Shown: positions 8,570 to 18,190, counted from the stretch's first letter. The stretch is DNA of 43,445 nt from Planctomycetota bacterium (GCA_016235825.1 JACRIL010000237.1:1-43445), one strand, 5' to 3'. A program made the numbers and translations. The notes: generated from the letters alone by a model not told the origin.

Positions 8570-8956
8570 ATGAAACAATCGATGTCAAAACAAAGAGGCG
8601 GCTGGCTGCTGATCGAGTCTGTGATCGCGATGGGGGTGATCGCGCTGACCATGGCTGTCTTCATGGCGGCCCAGCAGTCGTCGGGCGATTACAACCGCTA
8701 CCAGTTCATGCGCCAGAAGTGCGCGGCGGCGGCCCAAGCCCGGTTAGACTGCCTCCGCGCGACGGGCGAACTGATCGTGCCGGCTGAGATGAAGCGCCTC
8801 TGGCCGGAGGTGGATGTAACCGTCGAACTGTCGCCCGGCGAGGGCGACTGGCAGGGCCTGACGCTGGTAAAGGCGGTCGCCGCCGCGAACGTCAAGGGAT
8901 TGCCGGTGAGGGTGGAACTGGCCGGGTATGTCAAAATGGATGAATCGAAGAAATGA
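8570..8956 (+). CDS. GspI-like pseudopilin
   Basis: This 128-residue protein has a prepilin peptidase site: a short basic leader (MKQSMSKQRGG) followed by WLLIESVIAMGVIALTMAVF. Cleavage after the second glycine leaves glutamate at +5, as required by the family. The hydrophobic helix is followed by a small soluble domain of about 85 residues, the size expected of a minor pseudopilin such as GspI. It lies 16 bases after the second GspF-like gene, and its end overlaps the next start. Minor pseudopilin type is inferred from size and order in the operon. Confidence 0.8.
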   Translation: MKQSMSKQRGGWLLIESVIAMGVIALTMAVFMAAQQSSGDYNRYQFMRQKCAAAAQARLDCLRATGELIVPAEMKRLWPEVDVTVELSPGEGDWQGLTLVKAVAAANVKGLPVRVELAGYVKMDESKK

Positions 8957-9474
8957 GACGCGGCGCGTTTACATTGATAGAAATGATAGCTGCCGTCGCA
9001 ATGATCGGCGCGACTATCAATCTGGTCGTTCCGCTTTGCAACATGATCTTCGTGGAAATGCCCAAGGCGCATCGGACATTTAACGCCCATTCGCAGGTCG
9101 TGAATGTGCTGGACGCCCTGGCCCGCGACATGGATTCGGCGACTGACCTGCCCGACCGCATCGGGCAGACAGCCGCATCCATCAATCTGATATTGATCCG
9201 GACGCCCGGCGGCGACGTAGCATACCGGCTGGATGAAGGCAAAATAACCCGCGCTCAACTGGACGCGGCCGGCCGGGAGGTCGGCAGGCCTTCAATCTGG
9301 CATGCACCGGGGGCAAAGATTAAATGGGGGTACTGGCGAATGGGCGGCAGAATTTCTGCGATCGAGGTCGGAACCTGCATTGAAGTTACCATCGACGGCC
9401 ATAAAACCCGCAAGTTCATCAACTCTCACGTGTTTTTCCTGAAGGCCGGCGGCGCGGCGGGAGGCGGGAAATGA
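8953..9474 (+). CDS. GspJ-like pseudopilin
   Basis: This 173-residue protein begins MRRGAFTLIEMIAAVAMIGA, a type III signal peptide. Cleavage before phenylalanine puts glutamate at +5, with alanine at -1 as is common in planctomycete pseudopilins. The soluble domain contains a long helix and a beta segment (ASINLILIRTPGGDVAYRLD), which fits a GspJ-type minor pseudopilin. It overlaps both neighbours by four bases. The family is clear; the J assignment comes from size and gene order. Confidence 0.8.
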   Translation: MRRGAFTLIEMIAAVAMIGATINLVVPLCNMIFVEMPKAHRTFNAHSQVVNVLDALARDMDSATDLPDRIGQTAASINLILIRTPGGDVAYRLDEGKITRAQLDAAGREVGRPSIWHAPGAKIKWGYWRMGGRISAIEVGTCIEVTIDGHKTRKFINSHVFFLKAGGAAGGGK

Positions 9475-9869
9475 TCCGTGCATCTCTTGCCGCAGCAAAA
9501 CGCCGCAGACGCGGAGTCACGTTAATGATCGCGGTGCTGCTGGTGGCGTGCACCGGTGTCTGGCTGGTCGTGATGACGGCCGGCTGGCAGAACATTCGGA
9601 TGGAATCGGACATGATCTGCGCCAAAGATGCGGCGAGAAATCTCCAGGCCAGCGGGCTTGCCTGGGCCGCCCTGCATGCCGACGAACTTCGCAATGCGGC
9701 GGGCCGGACGCCGAAAACCATCGCCCCCGCCGGCCTGGCCGCGGCGCAGGGAAACATCGAAATCTCCTGCCAAAAGGACGATGCCGGCAGATTTTTCGCA
9801 CTTGTAAAAATCTCCGCCCGGTCCGGCAAGAGCGTCATCAACCTCGCCGAAAAATATCCGTTGGAATAA
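9471..9869 (+). CDS. GspK/PilX-like membrane-anchored protein
   Basis: This 132-residue protein has a basic N-terminus (AAAKRRRRG) and then a hydrophobic helix (VTLMIAVLLVACTGVWLVV). This is the layout of GspK/PilX-type proteins, which carry a prepilin-like anchor without the usual FTLIE box. A short domain beginning ARNLQASGLAWAALHADEL resembles the helix after the anchor in GspK, but the large GspK domain is missing, so it is shorter than family members. It is the last gene of the operon and overlaps the previous gene by four bases. Confidence 0.65.
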   Translation: MIRASLAAAKRRRRGVTLMIAVLLVACTGVWLVVMTAGWQNIRMESDMICAKDAARNLQASGLAWAALHADELRNAAGRTPKTIAPAGLAAAQGNIEISCQKDDAGRFFALVKISARSGKSVINLAEKYPLE

Positions 9870-10186
9870 GGTTGATCGGATTTGAACACGACAATGCTTC
9901 CTTGCGTATTCATTGAGACCAATTCGCGGGCTCGAAGAGCTTTCCAGGCAGTAGCCGCAGCAGCCCGTTGAAAAAGGCGATGTTTGTGGCGTGGCCATCC
10001 TGGCCGCGCGTGCAGCAGGCGTCCCGGTTAGGGTCGTCGAGGATGTCTGACGCAGCAGACGCCGGTTTTTGTCGAAACGCAGCTCATCGTAGTTATCCGG
10101 ATAGGCTCTAAGCTTTAGCGAAGCCGGAACGACCGTGCCACGACAGAAATGGTTTTTTTAACGGCCTGTCAGCTTTGCCTGGTTGG
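9870..10186. other. intergenic region with repeats
   Basis: No gene is supported in these 317 bases between the secretion operon and the converging frameshifted pseudopilin. A hairpin around GGCC-atcct-GGCC lies at about 9990-10010. A copy of the dispersed half-palindrome (CCGGATAGGCTCT) lies at 10091-10112, followed directly by a segment (AGCGAAGCCGGAACG) also found near 4523-4556 and 11306-11337. Confidence 0.5.
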
Positions 10187-10902
10187 TTATCTGCCATAAT
10201 TCGCGATGTCGTCCTCGGTAAAGTAAACCCTGTCCATGCCCGCCCCGACGATAAGAAATGAGTCGTAGTTCCAGGCGACAGGCAGATCTGCGGCGGTATT
10301 GCCCATGTTCTTGTTGGTTATTGAGTTTATCCACCCGGCCTTGCGCGATGGAATCCCGTAAGGGGCATATCGGGGAACGTTATTGTCGTCAAAGCGAAAA
10401 GCGGAATTGGTGTCGTTCGCATTGCCCGGCATGGAAGGCCAGTAAAGTATCGGCATGGGGTCAGGAAATTGATCTCGTCAATGACCTTGGCTTTGGTGTA
10501 GGAGACATACACGTTGGCGGTATATGTCCCGGGCTTGGTTTTGGTTATCCCGTCATTGTTCGGATCGCCGTCGTCCACGCCCTTGTAATACAGGCCGAAG
10601 ACCGATGCGGCCAGCACCTGGCTGCCCGTCAACCCACCTGTCTGTTTGCCGTCTGCGTCCCGATTGCCCGCAAACAATCTCGGATATCGTATCCCGGGAT
10701 AAAAATTCGTGTCCTTACAATAACTTTGAGCAGCGCCGGAGAGTTCCTGAACAAACGAATGATGACCGTTTTTGCGACCAAGTAAAACCGCCCTATTCAT
10801 ACTTGGCACGATCATAACAACCAATATTACAATGATCGCCAGGATGAAAATCAGATCGACCAGTGTGAAGGCATTGCGGCAGGTCTTCCGTTCAGTCGCC
10901 AT
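10187..10902 (-). pseudogene. pseudopilin gene broken by a one-base frameshift
   Basis: The upstream frame starts at 10902 with a strong ribosome binding site (AAAGGAG, 7 bases upstream) and encodes NAFTLVDLIFILAIIVILVV, a planctomycete-type pseudopilin signal. The soluble part (YPRLFAGNRDADGK, then a Gly/Asp-rich segment) continues to INFLTP. There a run of four C on the minus strand (10460-10457) shifts the frame. The continuation MPILYWPSMPGNANDTNS, the usual C-terminal part of this family, is in the next frame and ends at 10187. Adding one C restores a protein of about 237 residues. The +5 residue is aspartate instead of glutamate. This may be a sequencing error in a homopolymer, a recent mutation or a phase-variable tract. 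Confidence 0.8.
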
Positions 10903-10938
10903 TTTCGGCTCCTTTGCCGGACTCCGTTTTCCACCTTA

Positions 10939-10944
10939 ATTGTA
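10939..10944 (-). promoter_or_regulatory. candidate -10 element for the pseudopilin gene
   Basis: On the minus strand TACAAT lies 36 bases before the pseudopilin start, leaving room for a short leader with the AAAGGAG ribosome binding site. No good -35 hexamer was found, so this is a weak assignment. Confidence 0.35.
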
Positions 10945-11044
10945 ACGTAAACCGCCCGGCCGGGAAGGATTATCGTGGTGTACTATGACAGAATTCTCCG
11001 CGTGCAACCAGTTGCACACCTTGCTGAAAAACACGCCGGCTTAA

Positions 11045-11222
11045 CCGTCCCACAGGGACGGGTGAAAATAGCCCAGCGATTTATCGCTGGGAAACGCGTC
11101 GCAAATATATCTTCAGCCCCGGCGGGGCGGCAGAATTCTTTCGTCCCTACGGGACTCATTGGTTATCAACCACCTCGACCCACCGATGAATCGGTGGGCT
11201 ATTTTCTTCCGCCCTAATGGGC
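11045..11222. repeat. six-hairpin repeat element (copy 1)
   Basis: Six palindromes follow in order: CCGTCCC-aca-GGGACGG (11045-11061); CCCAGCGAT-tt-ATCGCTGGG (11072-11091); GCCCC-ggc-GGGGC (11116-11128); GTCCC-tac-GGGAC (11143-11155); CCCACCGAT-ga-ATCGGTGGG (11179-11198); GCCC-taat-GGGC (11211-11222). The last three, with their spacer text, recur at 15175-15253, and the last two at 13650-13723. Different stem sequences in the same order suggest selection on the structure. Confidence 0.8.
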
Positions 11223-11272
11223 TGAATTGCCGCGTATAAAATCAGAATTCGGCTTTGTGGTGCGGGCGTCTT

Positions 11273-11298
11273 GCCTGCAAAAAAGAAAAATTGCAGGC
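11273..11298. repeat. A-loop hairpin repeat (copy 1)
   Basis: GCCTGCAA at 11273-11280 pairs with TTGCAGGC at 11291-11298 around an A-rich loop. A nearly identical unit with the same preceding CTT and following GGG lies at 13956-13982. It might also help stop transcription, but there is no T-run after the stem. Confidence 0.7.
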
Positions 11299-11305
11299 GG
11301 GCTTG

Positions 11306-11337
11306 TCCGGCGCAGCTTCAGCGAAGTCGGAACGCCC
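11306..11337. repeat. dispersed repeat next to asnS end
   Basis: The text TCCGGCGCAGCTTCAGCGAA followed by GTCGGAACGCCC matches the reverse complement of 4523-4555 at most positions (TCCGGCGTAGCCTCGGCGAA, then GCCGGAACGCCC). A partial copy lies at about 10108-10125. All copies are intergenic. Confidence 0.65.
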
Positions 11338-11348
11338 ACGACACAATT

Positions 11349-12758
<1,410 letters not shown>

Positions 12759-12847
12759 CTACCGACTCCTGAAAAATCTGTCATATCTTGCAATGCTACA
12801 CCAACAACCTACCTTGCTCGAAAACGAGCTTGAAACTTTTTACAGTT

Positions 12848-13219
12848 TTAGTCGTTAACATCCGCGAGATCGTCATTACATCCCAGTTTACGAAGACATT
12901 GTTCTGCAGAACAGCGAACCATTGACCATGCAGGACATTCCCTAATCAATTCAATGTTGGACATTTTTGAATCTTCAGAAGGTATATTCCTATCCTGTTC
13001 TTTCATCATTTCCATGAATTCCTTTAAAGCACTGATATCTTCCGCGGGAAAATTCTTTTTCATCTCTTTGGATGAAATAGCATGGTTAATGGCATAAACA
13101 GTCTCTTCGTACATCTCAAGAGGCAGGACATATTCGCTTTTTGTTCCTGAAACGCAATATCGCTCTTGATATTCCCGTGAAGCCATCCGTTTTAATAACC
13201 GGATGATCTTCTGCTTCAT
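12848..13219 (-). CDS. small hypothetical protein
   Basis: This is a 123-residue protein of unknown function starting MKQKIIRLLKRMASREYQER and ending with a cysteine-containing segment (ECPAWSMVRCSAEQCLRKLGC). It is mostly helical and charged, and its codon use is more AT-rich than that of its neighbours. The open frame continues upstream to 13501, but the extra residues are translated repeat-like DNA with no protein character, so they are excluded. An alternative start at 13237 adds MGSTVN. Neither start has a strong ribosome binding site. Being AT-richer and flanked by repeats, it may have been acquired by transfer. Confidence 0.5.
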   Translation of the reverse strand: MKQKIIRLLKRMASREYQERYCVSGTKSEYVLPLEMYEETVYAINHAISSKEMKKNFPAEDISALKEFMEMMKEQDRNIPSEDSKMSNIELIRECPAWSMVRCSAEQCLRKLGCNDDLADVND

Positions 13220-13380
13220 ATTTACGGTTGAACCCATAGCGGCAAATCTAACAAAACCTTCCGCAACACGCCAGAGCAGTCTGCCAAATGAGGTTCTCAT
13301 CCCAAAATGTGGGTGGCGTTTGTTCAGATACTGCGCTGGACAAGTCCATTTTGTCAGCCCACCAGGGCGACTGAAAGTAG

Positions 13381-13410
13381 CCCCGCTCCGGAGCGAAGCG
13401 GAGGGCGGGG
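13381..13410. repeat. GC-rich hairpin
   Basis: CCCCGCTCCG at 13381-13390 pairs with CGGA-gg-GCGGGG ending at 13410, leaving a loop of about eight bases. There is no T-run, so it is more likely a repeat than a terminator. Confidence 0.6.
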
Positions 13411-13649
13411 TATCAGGCGTAGCCGAATTTGAGCCCCTCCGCGGGCGATTGAAGACATTTGGTTTTTCAGGTCTGTGTGGATGTTTTTGAGACCTGTTCA
13501 CGTGGCTTTCATCTTCTTACCGTCGCAAGGGAACTCCATCTACGACGACACCATTATTCGCCAAGACCTTTGGCCGGGGCATTCCAGTATTCTGCCACGT
13601 CTGCCATGGCAAGAGCGAAACTTTTGCCATATTCTGAATGACAATCGTA

Positions 13650-13723
13650 CCCCAGGTTCCGCTTCGTCCGCCTGGCGGCGAACTACGCTTCACCTGGGGC
13701 TACACTCTGCCGACCCTTCGGGT
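13650..13723. repeat. multi-hairpin repeat element (copy 3, partial)
   Basis: CCCCAGGT (13650-13657) pairs with ACCTGGGG (13692-13699). This is followed by CTACACTCTGCCG and then ACCC-ttc-GGGT (13713-13723). The order of a long CCC/GGG stem, a CTA-rich spacer ending in CCG and a short CCC/GGG stem matches the last part of the elements at 11179-11222 and 15210-15253. Confidence 0.6.
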
Positions 13724-13955
13724 CTGCGAATCGGTTTCATTGAACTCGCAAGGTATTTTTGTCCTGCCGGAAATTTGAACAATAACAGGCGTAGGTCATA
13801 CAACTGTTGCACGCGGGAAATTGCATCTCGCAACGAGTTTCGCGACCTATACGCAGCCGCACGCCAGAGCGGTCTTGACAGATGCGTAATAGCTCAGTCA
13901 TGGGAGATTATGGTGTGGGCATCCGACTCCGCCTGGATTTCGCCGGACAGGTCTT

Positions 13956-13982
13956 GCCTGCATAAAAAGAAAAATTGCAGGC
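13956..13982. repeat. A-loop hairpin repeat (copy 2)
   Basis: GCCTGCA pairs with TGCAGGC around an A-rich loop. The flanks (CTT before, GGG after) and loop are nearly the same as at 11273-11298. Confidence 0.7.
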
Positions 13983-14065
13983 GGGACGCCTACACAAAAA
14001 AAACAGAAATTGTCCGCTTGCCCATTTCGGCCGCAACTGAGCTATTGCCCGTTTTTATCATCTCT

Positions 14066-15064
14066 CTACCAGCCGCTTTTCCACGGGTCGAGCGTGCGGA
14101 ACCGGTCGAGCATGAACTGCTTGACGGCCGGGTCGGCGCCGATTGCGGCCGCGTCGCCGTAGTCGCCCAGGACGAAACCGCCCTTGGGCGTGCCCCACGT
14201 CCGCATCAGTTGCCGGGCCTGGGCCTTTATCTCATCGCGGTCGCCCTTGGGCAACGTCTTCTGGATGTCGCACAGGGATTCAAAGACGATTTTGCCGGCG
14301 AACTTTTTCCCCAGTTCGTCGATTCCGTTGGTCAGCGGCTGCTGCAAATTGATGACATCAATGCCGGCCTCGATGAACATGGACATGGCCTTGTTGACCT
14401 TGCCGCATGAATGTATCCAGACGTGCATGTTGCATTCGTGGGCCGCCTTGAAAATCCGCTTGTATCGCGGCAGGAAGAAGCCGCGGAACAGTTCCGGCGA
14501 GACCATGAGGTCCAGTTCCGTCCCCCAGTCCTCGGAGGCGTTGAAGGCGTCGATGCGGCCGCCGGCGATCCGCTTCATGTTGCGGATGTACGCGATGTCG
14601 TATTCGGTTATCCGGTCGGCCAGCTCGTTGATCTGCGGGGTGTTCTCCATCATGTCCACCATGCAGTTCTCCAGGCCGTGCAGGGCCTCCATCCGCTCCC
14701 ACAGCAGCATGAATATGGACGTGATGCGATACTTGTCTTTTTGGGCCGGGTCGGCGTCGATCTCGCGAAGGCCCTTGTCCACGTCGGTGTAGCGTCGGCC
14801 GTCGTTGCCGTCCGGCCAGGGGTAGTCCTTCATCGCCGAAAAGTCCTCGAGCGGATGGCCCTTGATCTGCCCCATGTTGGGCGTGTCGGTTTTGGCCCAG
14901 CGGCACATCCACTGGTCGAGAGTCGGGTCGTTCTGGGCCTGCGGCGGCTTGATCTGGGCGCCGTTAATCCAGACGGTGTCGCTGATCTCGCCGTAGCCGT
15001 TGACGGCCAGCCGGTCCGGCTTGTTGAACTCGACCGCCCGCTTCACGACTTCCCTTGGCTTCAT
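14066..15064 (-). CDS. uroporphyrinogen decarboxylase-fold protein (MtaA-like methyltransferase candidate)
   Basis: This 332-residue protein has the UROD/MtaA TIM-barrel fold. The opening MKPREVVKRAVEFNKPDRL is typical of the non-haem members. WIHSCGKVNKAM near residue 220 carries the His-x-Cys zinc-binding pair found in cobalamin-dependent methyltransferases of the MtaA/MtbA group, which true HemE enzymes lack. A corrinoid-dependent methyl transfer or O-demethylation role is therefore more likely than haem synthesis, although no corrinoid protein is encoded in the window. The start has an AGGAG seven bases upstream. It stands alone between two repeat-rich intergenic regions. The substrate is unknown. 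Confidence 0.85.
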   Translation of the reverse strand: MKPREVVKRAVEFNKPDRLAVNGYGEISDTVWINGAQIKPPQAQNDPTLDQWMCRWAKTDTPNMGQIKGHPLEDFSAMKDYPWPDGNDGRRYTDVDKGLREIDADPAQKDKYRITSIFMLLWERMEALHGLENCMVDMMENTPQINELADRITEYDIAYIRNMKRIAGGRIDAFNASEDWGTELDLMVSPELFRGFFLPRYKRIFKAAHECNMHVWIHSCGKVNKAMSMFIEAGIDVINLQQPLTNGIDELGKKFAGKIVFESLCDIQKTLPKGDRDEIKAQARQLMRTWGTPKGGFVLGDYGDAAAIGADPAVKQFMLDRFRTLDPWKSGW

Positions 15065-15174
15065 TCGTTTTTCTCCTGCTTAAAAGCTGTCCGCAAAAAG
15101 TTTCGATGGTTGGTGCTGCAACGCTGCGAAGACCCTTTTGCCAGTTTGGTTGGCAATTTCAATCACCTTATTTC

Positions 15175-15253
15175 GCCCCTACAGGGCTTCTTTTTGTGTC
15201 TTGCCGATTCCCATGGCGTTGCCCTGGGCTGTCATATTTTGCCCTTTCAGGGC
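15175..15253. repeat. multi-hairpin repeat element (copy 2)
   Basis: Three hairpins follow in order: GCCC-ctaca-GGGC (15175-15187), CCCAtGGC-gtt-GCCcTGGG (15210-15228) and GCCCT-ttc-AGGGC (15241-15253). Flanking text such as TTTCG before the first and TGGGCT...GCCCT...GGGCTGA at the end matches the second half of the element at 11143-11225. Confidence 0.75.
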
Positions 15254-15297
15254 TGAACAACAATCGGCCTGCTAATCATAAGTTGCATATTCGGTGG

Positions 15298-15338
15298 CAC
15301 CCTCAAGCGAAGCTGCATCGCAGCGAAGCTTGGGGGTG
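15298..15338. repeat. two-step hairpin
   Basis: CACCCTCAAGC (15298-15308) pairs with GCTTGGGGGTG (15328-15338), including one T-G pair. Inside it GCTGC-atc-GCAGC (15312-15324) forms a second stem, so the 41 bases fold into one long hairpin. A short T-run (CTTTTAAAAA) follows at 15341, so weak termination on the plus strand is possible. Confidence 0.65.
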
Positions 15339-15729
15339 TTCTTTTAAAAATATTGATTTTCATCCGCCGATGGGGTGTCCGTCCGACGGCGATTTTTCGC
15401 AAAGGCTGATCGTCCTGTCTCATTTCATACTCCCAGAAAGCGGGTCCATCCCCGCAAAAACGCCGTACGCAGGGGATTCGCAAGCGGCTATATTGCTTGC
15501 AGGCATGGCCGGTGTCAACCGGCAGGGTGATGAGACTTGACCTTCCCGGTGGTCGTGTCTTCAAGCTGACAGATCGGCTGCCAGCCCGCAGATTCTAAAA
15601 CTCGCCGCGGGTTACATCGTGGAAGGCGGTCTTGCGGGTTGCAATTCCGGTTAATACGGAATACAGTCTCGCCTGATGCTTACAACAGGAATTCCATGAT
15701 CAGATTGTCGATTATCCGTCCGGACGTGC

Positions 15730-16911
15730 ATGGCGGCTGAACAGGCTCAAATCATTTCGCCGTCTGGCGGACACAGATACAGGGCGGTGGTGGCGGCCTG
15801 CGCCTCGCTTTTTGTGTTCGCGGTCTCCGCCACGATCCTGCCTGCCATTCTTCCGCGGGCAGCCGGCGACTTCCGGATTGCTCCGGAAACGCTGGCTTGG
15901 GCGGCCTCGACCCAGTTTGCCGCTTTTTTTCTCGCCACAATCATCGGAGGCGTGCTGAGCGACCGCCTCGGAAAAAAGCCGGTGCTGCTGGTCGGCTGCG
16001 TGATGCTGATTCTGGGGGCGGTCATCTGGTTCTTTGCCTCCCGGCCGGCCGTGGCGCATGTCGGGGCGGCGTTTCTCGGCATGGGCGGGGGCATCCTGGA
16101 AAGCATGGGGTCGGCCCTTCTGGCGGACCTGTATCCTGATAAAAGGAAGTTTGTCCTGAATTTTTCCCAGGTCGCGTTTTGCGCCGGTGCGATCGCCGGT
16201 CCGGCGATCATGTCCGAACTGCTTCCGCAGGGGATATCCTGGCGGATATTTTTTGCCGCCGAGGCCGCGATCGGGGCCGCCCTGTTGGCGCTTTTCTGCC
16301 TGGCCCCCGTGCCACGCGCGCCAACGGCCCGCGAGGCGGACCTGGGCGACTCGCTGCGCATGCTCCGCAAACCTTCCGTGTATCTGCCGGCCCTGGCCCT
16401 GTTCTGCTACGTGCTGGCAGAATCGGGCGTGGTGATCTACGCCAATCTCTATCTTCGCAAGCAGCATAGCGCACCGGAGGAATGGGCCATCTTGAGCATC
16501 TCGCTGGTCTGGGGCGCGATGCTGGTCGGGCGGCTGGTCTGCGCCGCCCTGCCCGAAAGCCTGCCCACGGGCCGGCTGATAGCCGTGCTGTCCATCCTGA
16601 CCGCCGCATCGCTGGCGGCGCAGGGCCTGGCCAGGGATTGGGTCTTCAGCTTCGCCGTCTTCGGGATTAACGGTTTACTCCTGTCGGGCATCTGGCCTCT
16701 CATCGTGGCGCAATGCGCCGGCAATCATCCGGAACGGACGGGAAGCACGGTTGGAATTGTGGTCGCGGTCGGGTCTTTGGGGGTGGTTTTAGCCCCGATG
16801 CTCGTGTCACCAATGCTTCAGTCCGGCTGCGGCATCTATGTTTTTCCGGCGCTGGCCCTGGTGATGCTGGCCGCGGCGACGACGTGCAGCGCCAAAAAGT
16901 TTTGCGGTTGA
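15730..16911 (+). CDS. MFS transporter
   Basis: This 393-residue integral membrane protein has about 12 hydrophobic helices in two halves, with the family signature GGVLSDRLGKKPVLLVGC between helices 2 and 3. The central cytoplasmic loop lies near residues 195-215. It is a secondary transporter of the inner membrane with unknown substrate. The start has no clear ribosome binding site, and the two upstream ATG codons are out of frame. The gene ends 15 bases from the convergent lipoprotein gene, and a copy of a dispersed half-palindrome spans the junction. Confidence 0.9.
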   Translation: MAAEQAQIISPSGGHRYRAVVAACASLFVFAVSATILPAILPRAAGDFRIAPETLAWAASTQFAAFFLATIIGGVLSDRLGKKPVLLVGCVMLILGAVIWFFASRPAVAHVGAAFLGMGGGILESMGSALLADLYPDKRKFVLNFSQVAFCAGAIAGPAIMSELLPQGISWRIFFAAEAAIGAALLALFCLAPVPRAPTAREADLGDSLRMLRKPSVYLPALALFCYVLAESGVVIYANLYLRKQHSAPEEWAILSISLVWGAMLVGRLVCAALPESLPTGRLIAVLSILTAASLAAQGLARDWVFSFAVFGINGLLLSGIWPLIVAQCAGNHPERTGSTVGIVVAVGSLGVVLAPMLVSPMLQSGCGIYVFPALALVMLAAATTCSAKKFCG

Positions 16912-16930
16912 CATTCGGATAGGCTCTTAA
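16911..16930. repeat. dispersed half-palindrome at gene junction
   Basis: ACATTCGGATAGGCTCTTAA bridges the ends of the two convergent genes. It matches one arm of the large hairpin at 36180-36223 (TTATTCCGACAGGCTCTTGA) and the copy at 10091-10112. Confidence 0.5.
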
Positions 16931-18102
16931 CGATGTCGCCCGCCGCCGGGGTGGAATGAAGGCTGGCAGCGGTAGGGATAGCGATACGGATACGGATATG
17001 GATATGGATAGTAATTGTATCGGTAGCGGAAAGGGGACCAGTAAAAAGACGAGTAATAAAACGAGGAATAGTACGTTGAATATGGATAATAGGTGTACGG
17101 ATAGGCGTCCATGTACGTGTCGTAATAATCCTCCTGCAATTCCCGCTGCCGGAATTTCCGGGCAAATCCGCCTGCCACCGCCAGCGCCGTCGTCTTCTGC
17201 CCCTGCGTCGTTCCGACGATCATTCGGCCGGCCAGGACCAGCGTAACCTCCCCATTTTTCGGGTCGAAAAATTGCAGGCTCTCCAGTTCATCCGTTCCGG
17301 CGCTGCTTTTGGCCATCCCGGTCGCCAGTTTGTCAAACACCGACGCGGCCGACAGCTTGCTGACGAAGCCGAAGATGAAGCACTGATACTTTGCATCCTT
17401 TGTCGCATAATCGGCGGCCATCACCTGCTCCATTTCCGACCTGCCCAAAAAATTCCGGCGGACGTATTGCAGCGAGCCGGACACCTGGTTTTCGGCCGGC
17501 AGCCAGTTGAAATATTCGAGTTTCGGCCTGTCGTTGCGGATTTTGTCGGCAACCGCTTTCGCCACGGCAGCGGTCCTGTCGGCCTGCGAGCCGGATTCGC
17601 CCTTTTTCGCGCCGGCGGCAGGCGAGGTCGAAGGCAGACCTGGCGCGAGTCTCTCTTCCGGCCGGACCCGCACGACGAATCGCCCCTTCCAGAACAGGAT
17701 TTTGCCGCCGTCGATGACGCCCATCGCCCCGACGTCCGCCTGCGTCCTGCCTTTTTGCAACTGCGAGAACAGGCCGAACGCGTCCAGCGGCGTGCCCATC
17801 TGGAGCGCGTCGACGACGACGGCCGGCCCAAAAGCGGCGGCCTTTCCATCGGGTTGATCATTGAGGTTCCGCCAGTACACGGCGCGGCCGATGGCCTCGA
17901 GATTGTAATCCATCGCCTTATCAAAAATTTCCTGCCCGATCAGCCCGGCCATCCGGTCGTATTCCGTTGCGCGGGTGATATCGGCCCGCTTCAGATCGTC
18001 GGCGCCTTTCGGGAAGATATCCGCCACAGTCTGCGGCTTGCACCCGCCGACAAGGGCAATCGCGCCCAACAGGATAAAATTGAACAGCCTTGTCCTATTC
18101 AT
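16927..18102 (-). CDS. lipoprotein with tyrosine-rich C-terminal tail
   Basis: This 391-residue protein begins with a lipoprotein signal peptide ending in the lipobox LVGGC (Cys21), so it is expected to be membrane anchored. The body (residues 25-320) contains IFPKGADDLKRADITRATEY and resembles the planctomycete/acidobacterial DUF6599-type family, but this is a recollection of style, not a search result. The last 60 residues are extraordinary: about half are tyrosine, with runs such as YYSSFYYSSFYW and YPYPYPYPYRYPYR. The start has a strong GGAAGGAG upstream. A TATAAT lies at 18136-18131 on the minus strand, 28 bases before the start. Function is unknown; surface adhesion or crosslinking through the tail is conceivable. 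Confidence 0.75.
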   Translation of the reverse strand: MNRTRLFNFILLGAIALVGGCKPQTVADIFPKGADDLKRADITRATEYDRMAGLIGQEIFDKAMDYNLEAIGRAVYWRNLNDQPDGKAAAFGPAVVVDALQMGTPLDAFGLFSQLQKGRTQADVGAMGVIDGGKILFWKGRFVVRVRPEERLAPGLPSTSPAAGAKKGESGSQADRTAAVAKAVADKIRNDRPKLEYFNWLPAENQVSGSLQYVRRNFLGRSEMEQVMAADYATKDAKYQCFIFGFVSKLSAASVFDKLATGMAKSSAGTDELESLQFFDPKNGEVTLVLAGRMIVGTTQGQKTTALAVAGGFARKFRQRELQEDYYDTYMDAYPYTYYPYSTYYSSFYYSSFYWSPFRYRYNYYPYPYPYPYRYPYRCQPSFHPGGGRHR

Positions 18103-18130
18103 GGTCCCTCGCTCCTTCCTGTTCCATTGA

Positions 18131-18136
18131 ATTATA
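18131..18136 (-). promoter_or_regulatory. -10 element of the Tyr-tail lipoprotein gene
   Basis: TATAAT on the minus strand lies 28 bases upstream of the start at 18102. A weak -35 candidate (TTACCG at 18159-18154) is 17 bases further upstream. Confidence 0.5.
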
Positions 18137-18190
18137 TCGCGGAATCATGTCGCCGGTAAGGCCTGGCGCGAGAATATCCCTGACCGGTGG

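Larger units (their letters stand above)
10945..11348. other. intergenic region dominated by hairpins
   Basis: This stretch lies upstream of the pseudopilin gene and downstream of asnS. It contains no supported gene. It holds the six-hairpin array (11045-11222), an A-loop hairpin (11273-11298) and a dispersed repeat copy (11306-11337), each listed separately. Confidence 0.6.
13238..14065. other. 828-base intergenic region with repeats and no supported gene
   Basis: A long open frame crosses this stretch on the plus strand, but its translation has no family resemblance and it runs antisense into the UROD-fold gene, so it is not called. The region holds a GC-rich hairpin (13381-13410), a copy of the multi-hairpin element (13650-13723) and a copy of the A-loop hairpin (13956-13982). 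It may be a graveyard of small mobile repeats. Confidence 0.55.
15065..15729. other. intergenic region with hairpin repeats
   Basis: In 665 bases between the divergent UROD-fold and MFS genes no gene is supported. Two repeats are present (15175-15253 and 15298-15338). The last 200 bases before the transporter show nothing recognisable, and no clear promoter was found. Confidence 0.55.

Noticed and set aside
13238..13501. N-terminal extension of the small hypothetical gene
   Set aside because: The extra residues are encoded by repeat DNA including a GC-rich hairpin.
13475..14410. 311-codon open frame on the plus strand
   Set aside because: It runs through hairpin repeats and into the antisense of the UROD-fold gene. 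The residues look random, with no start signal.
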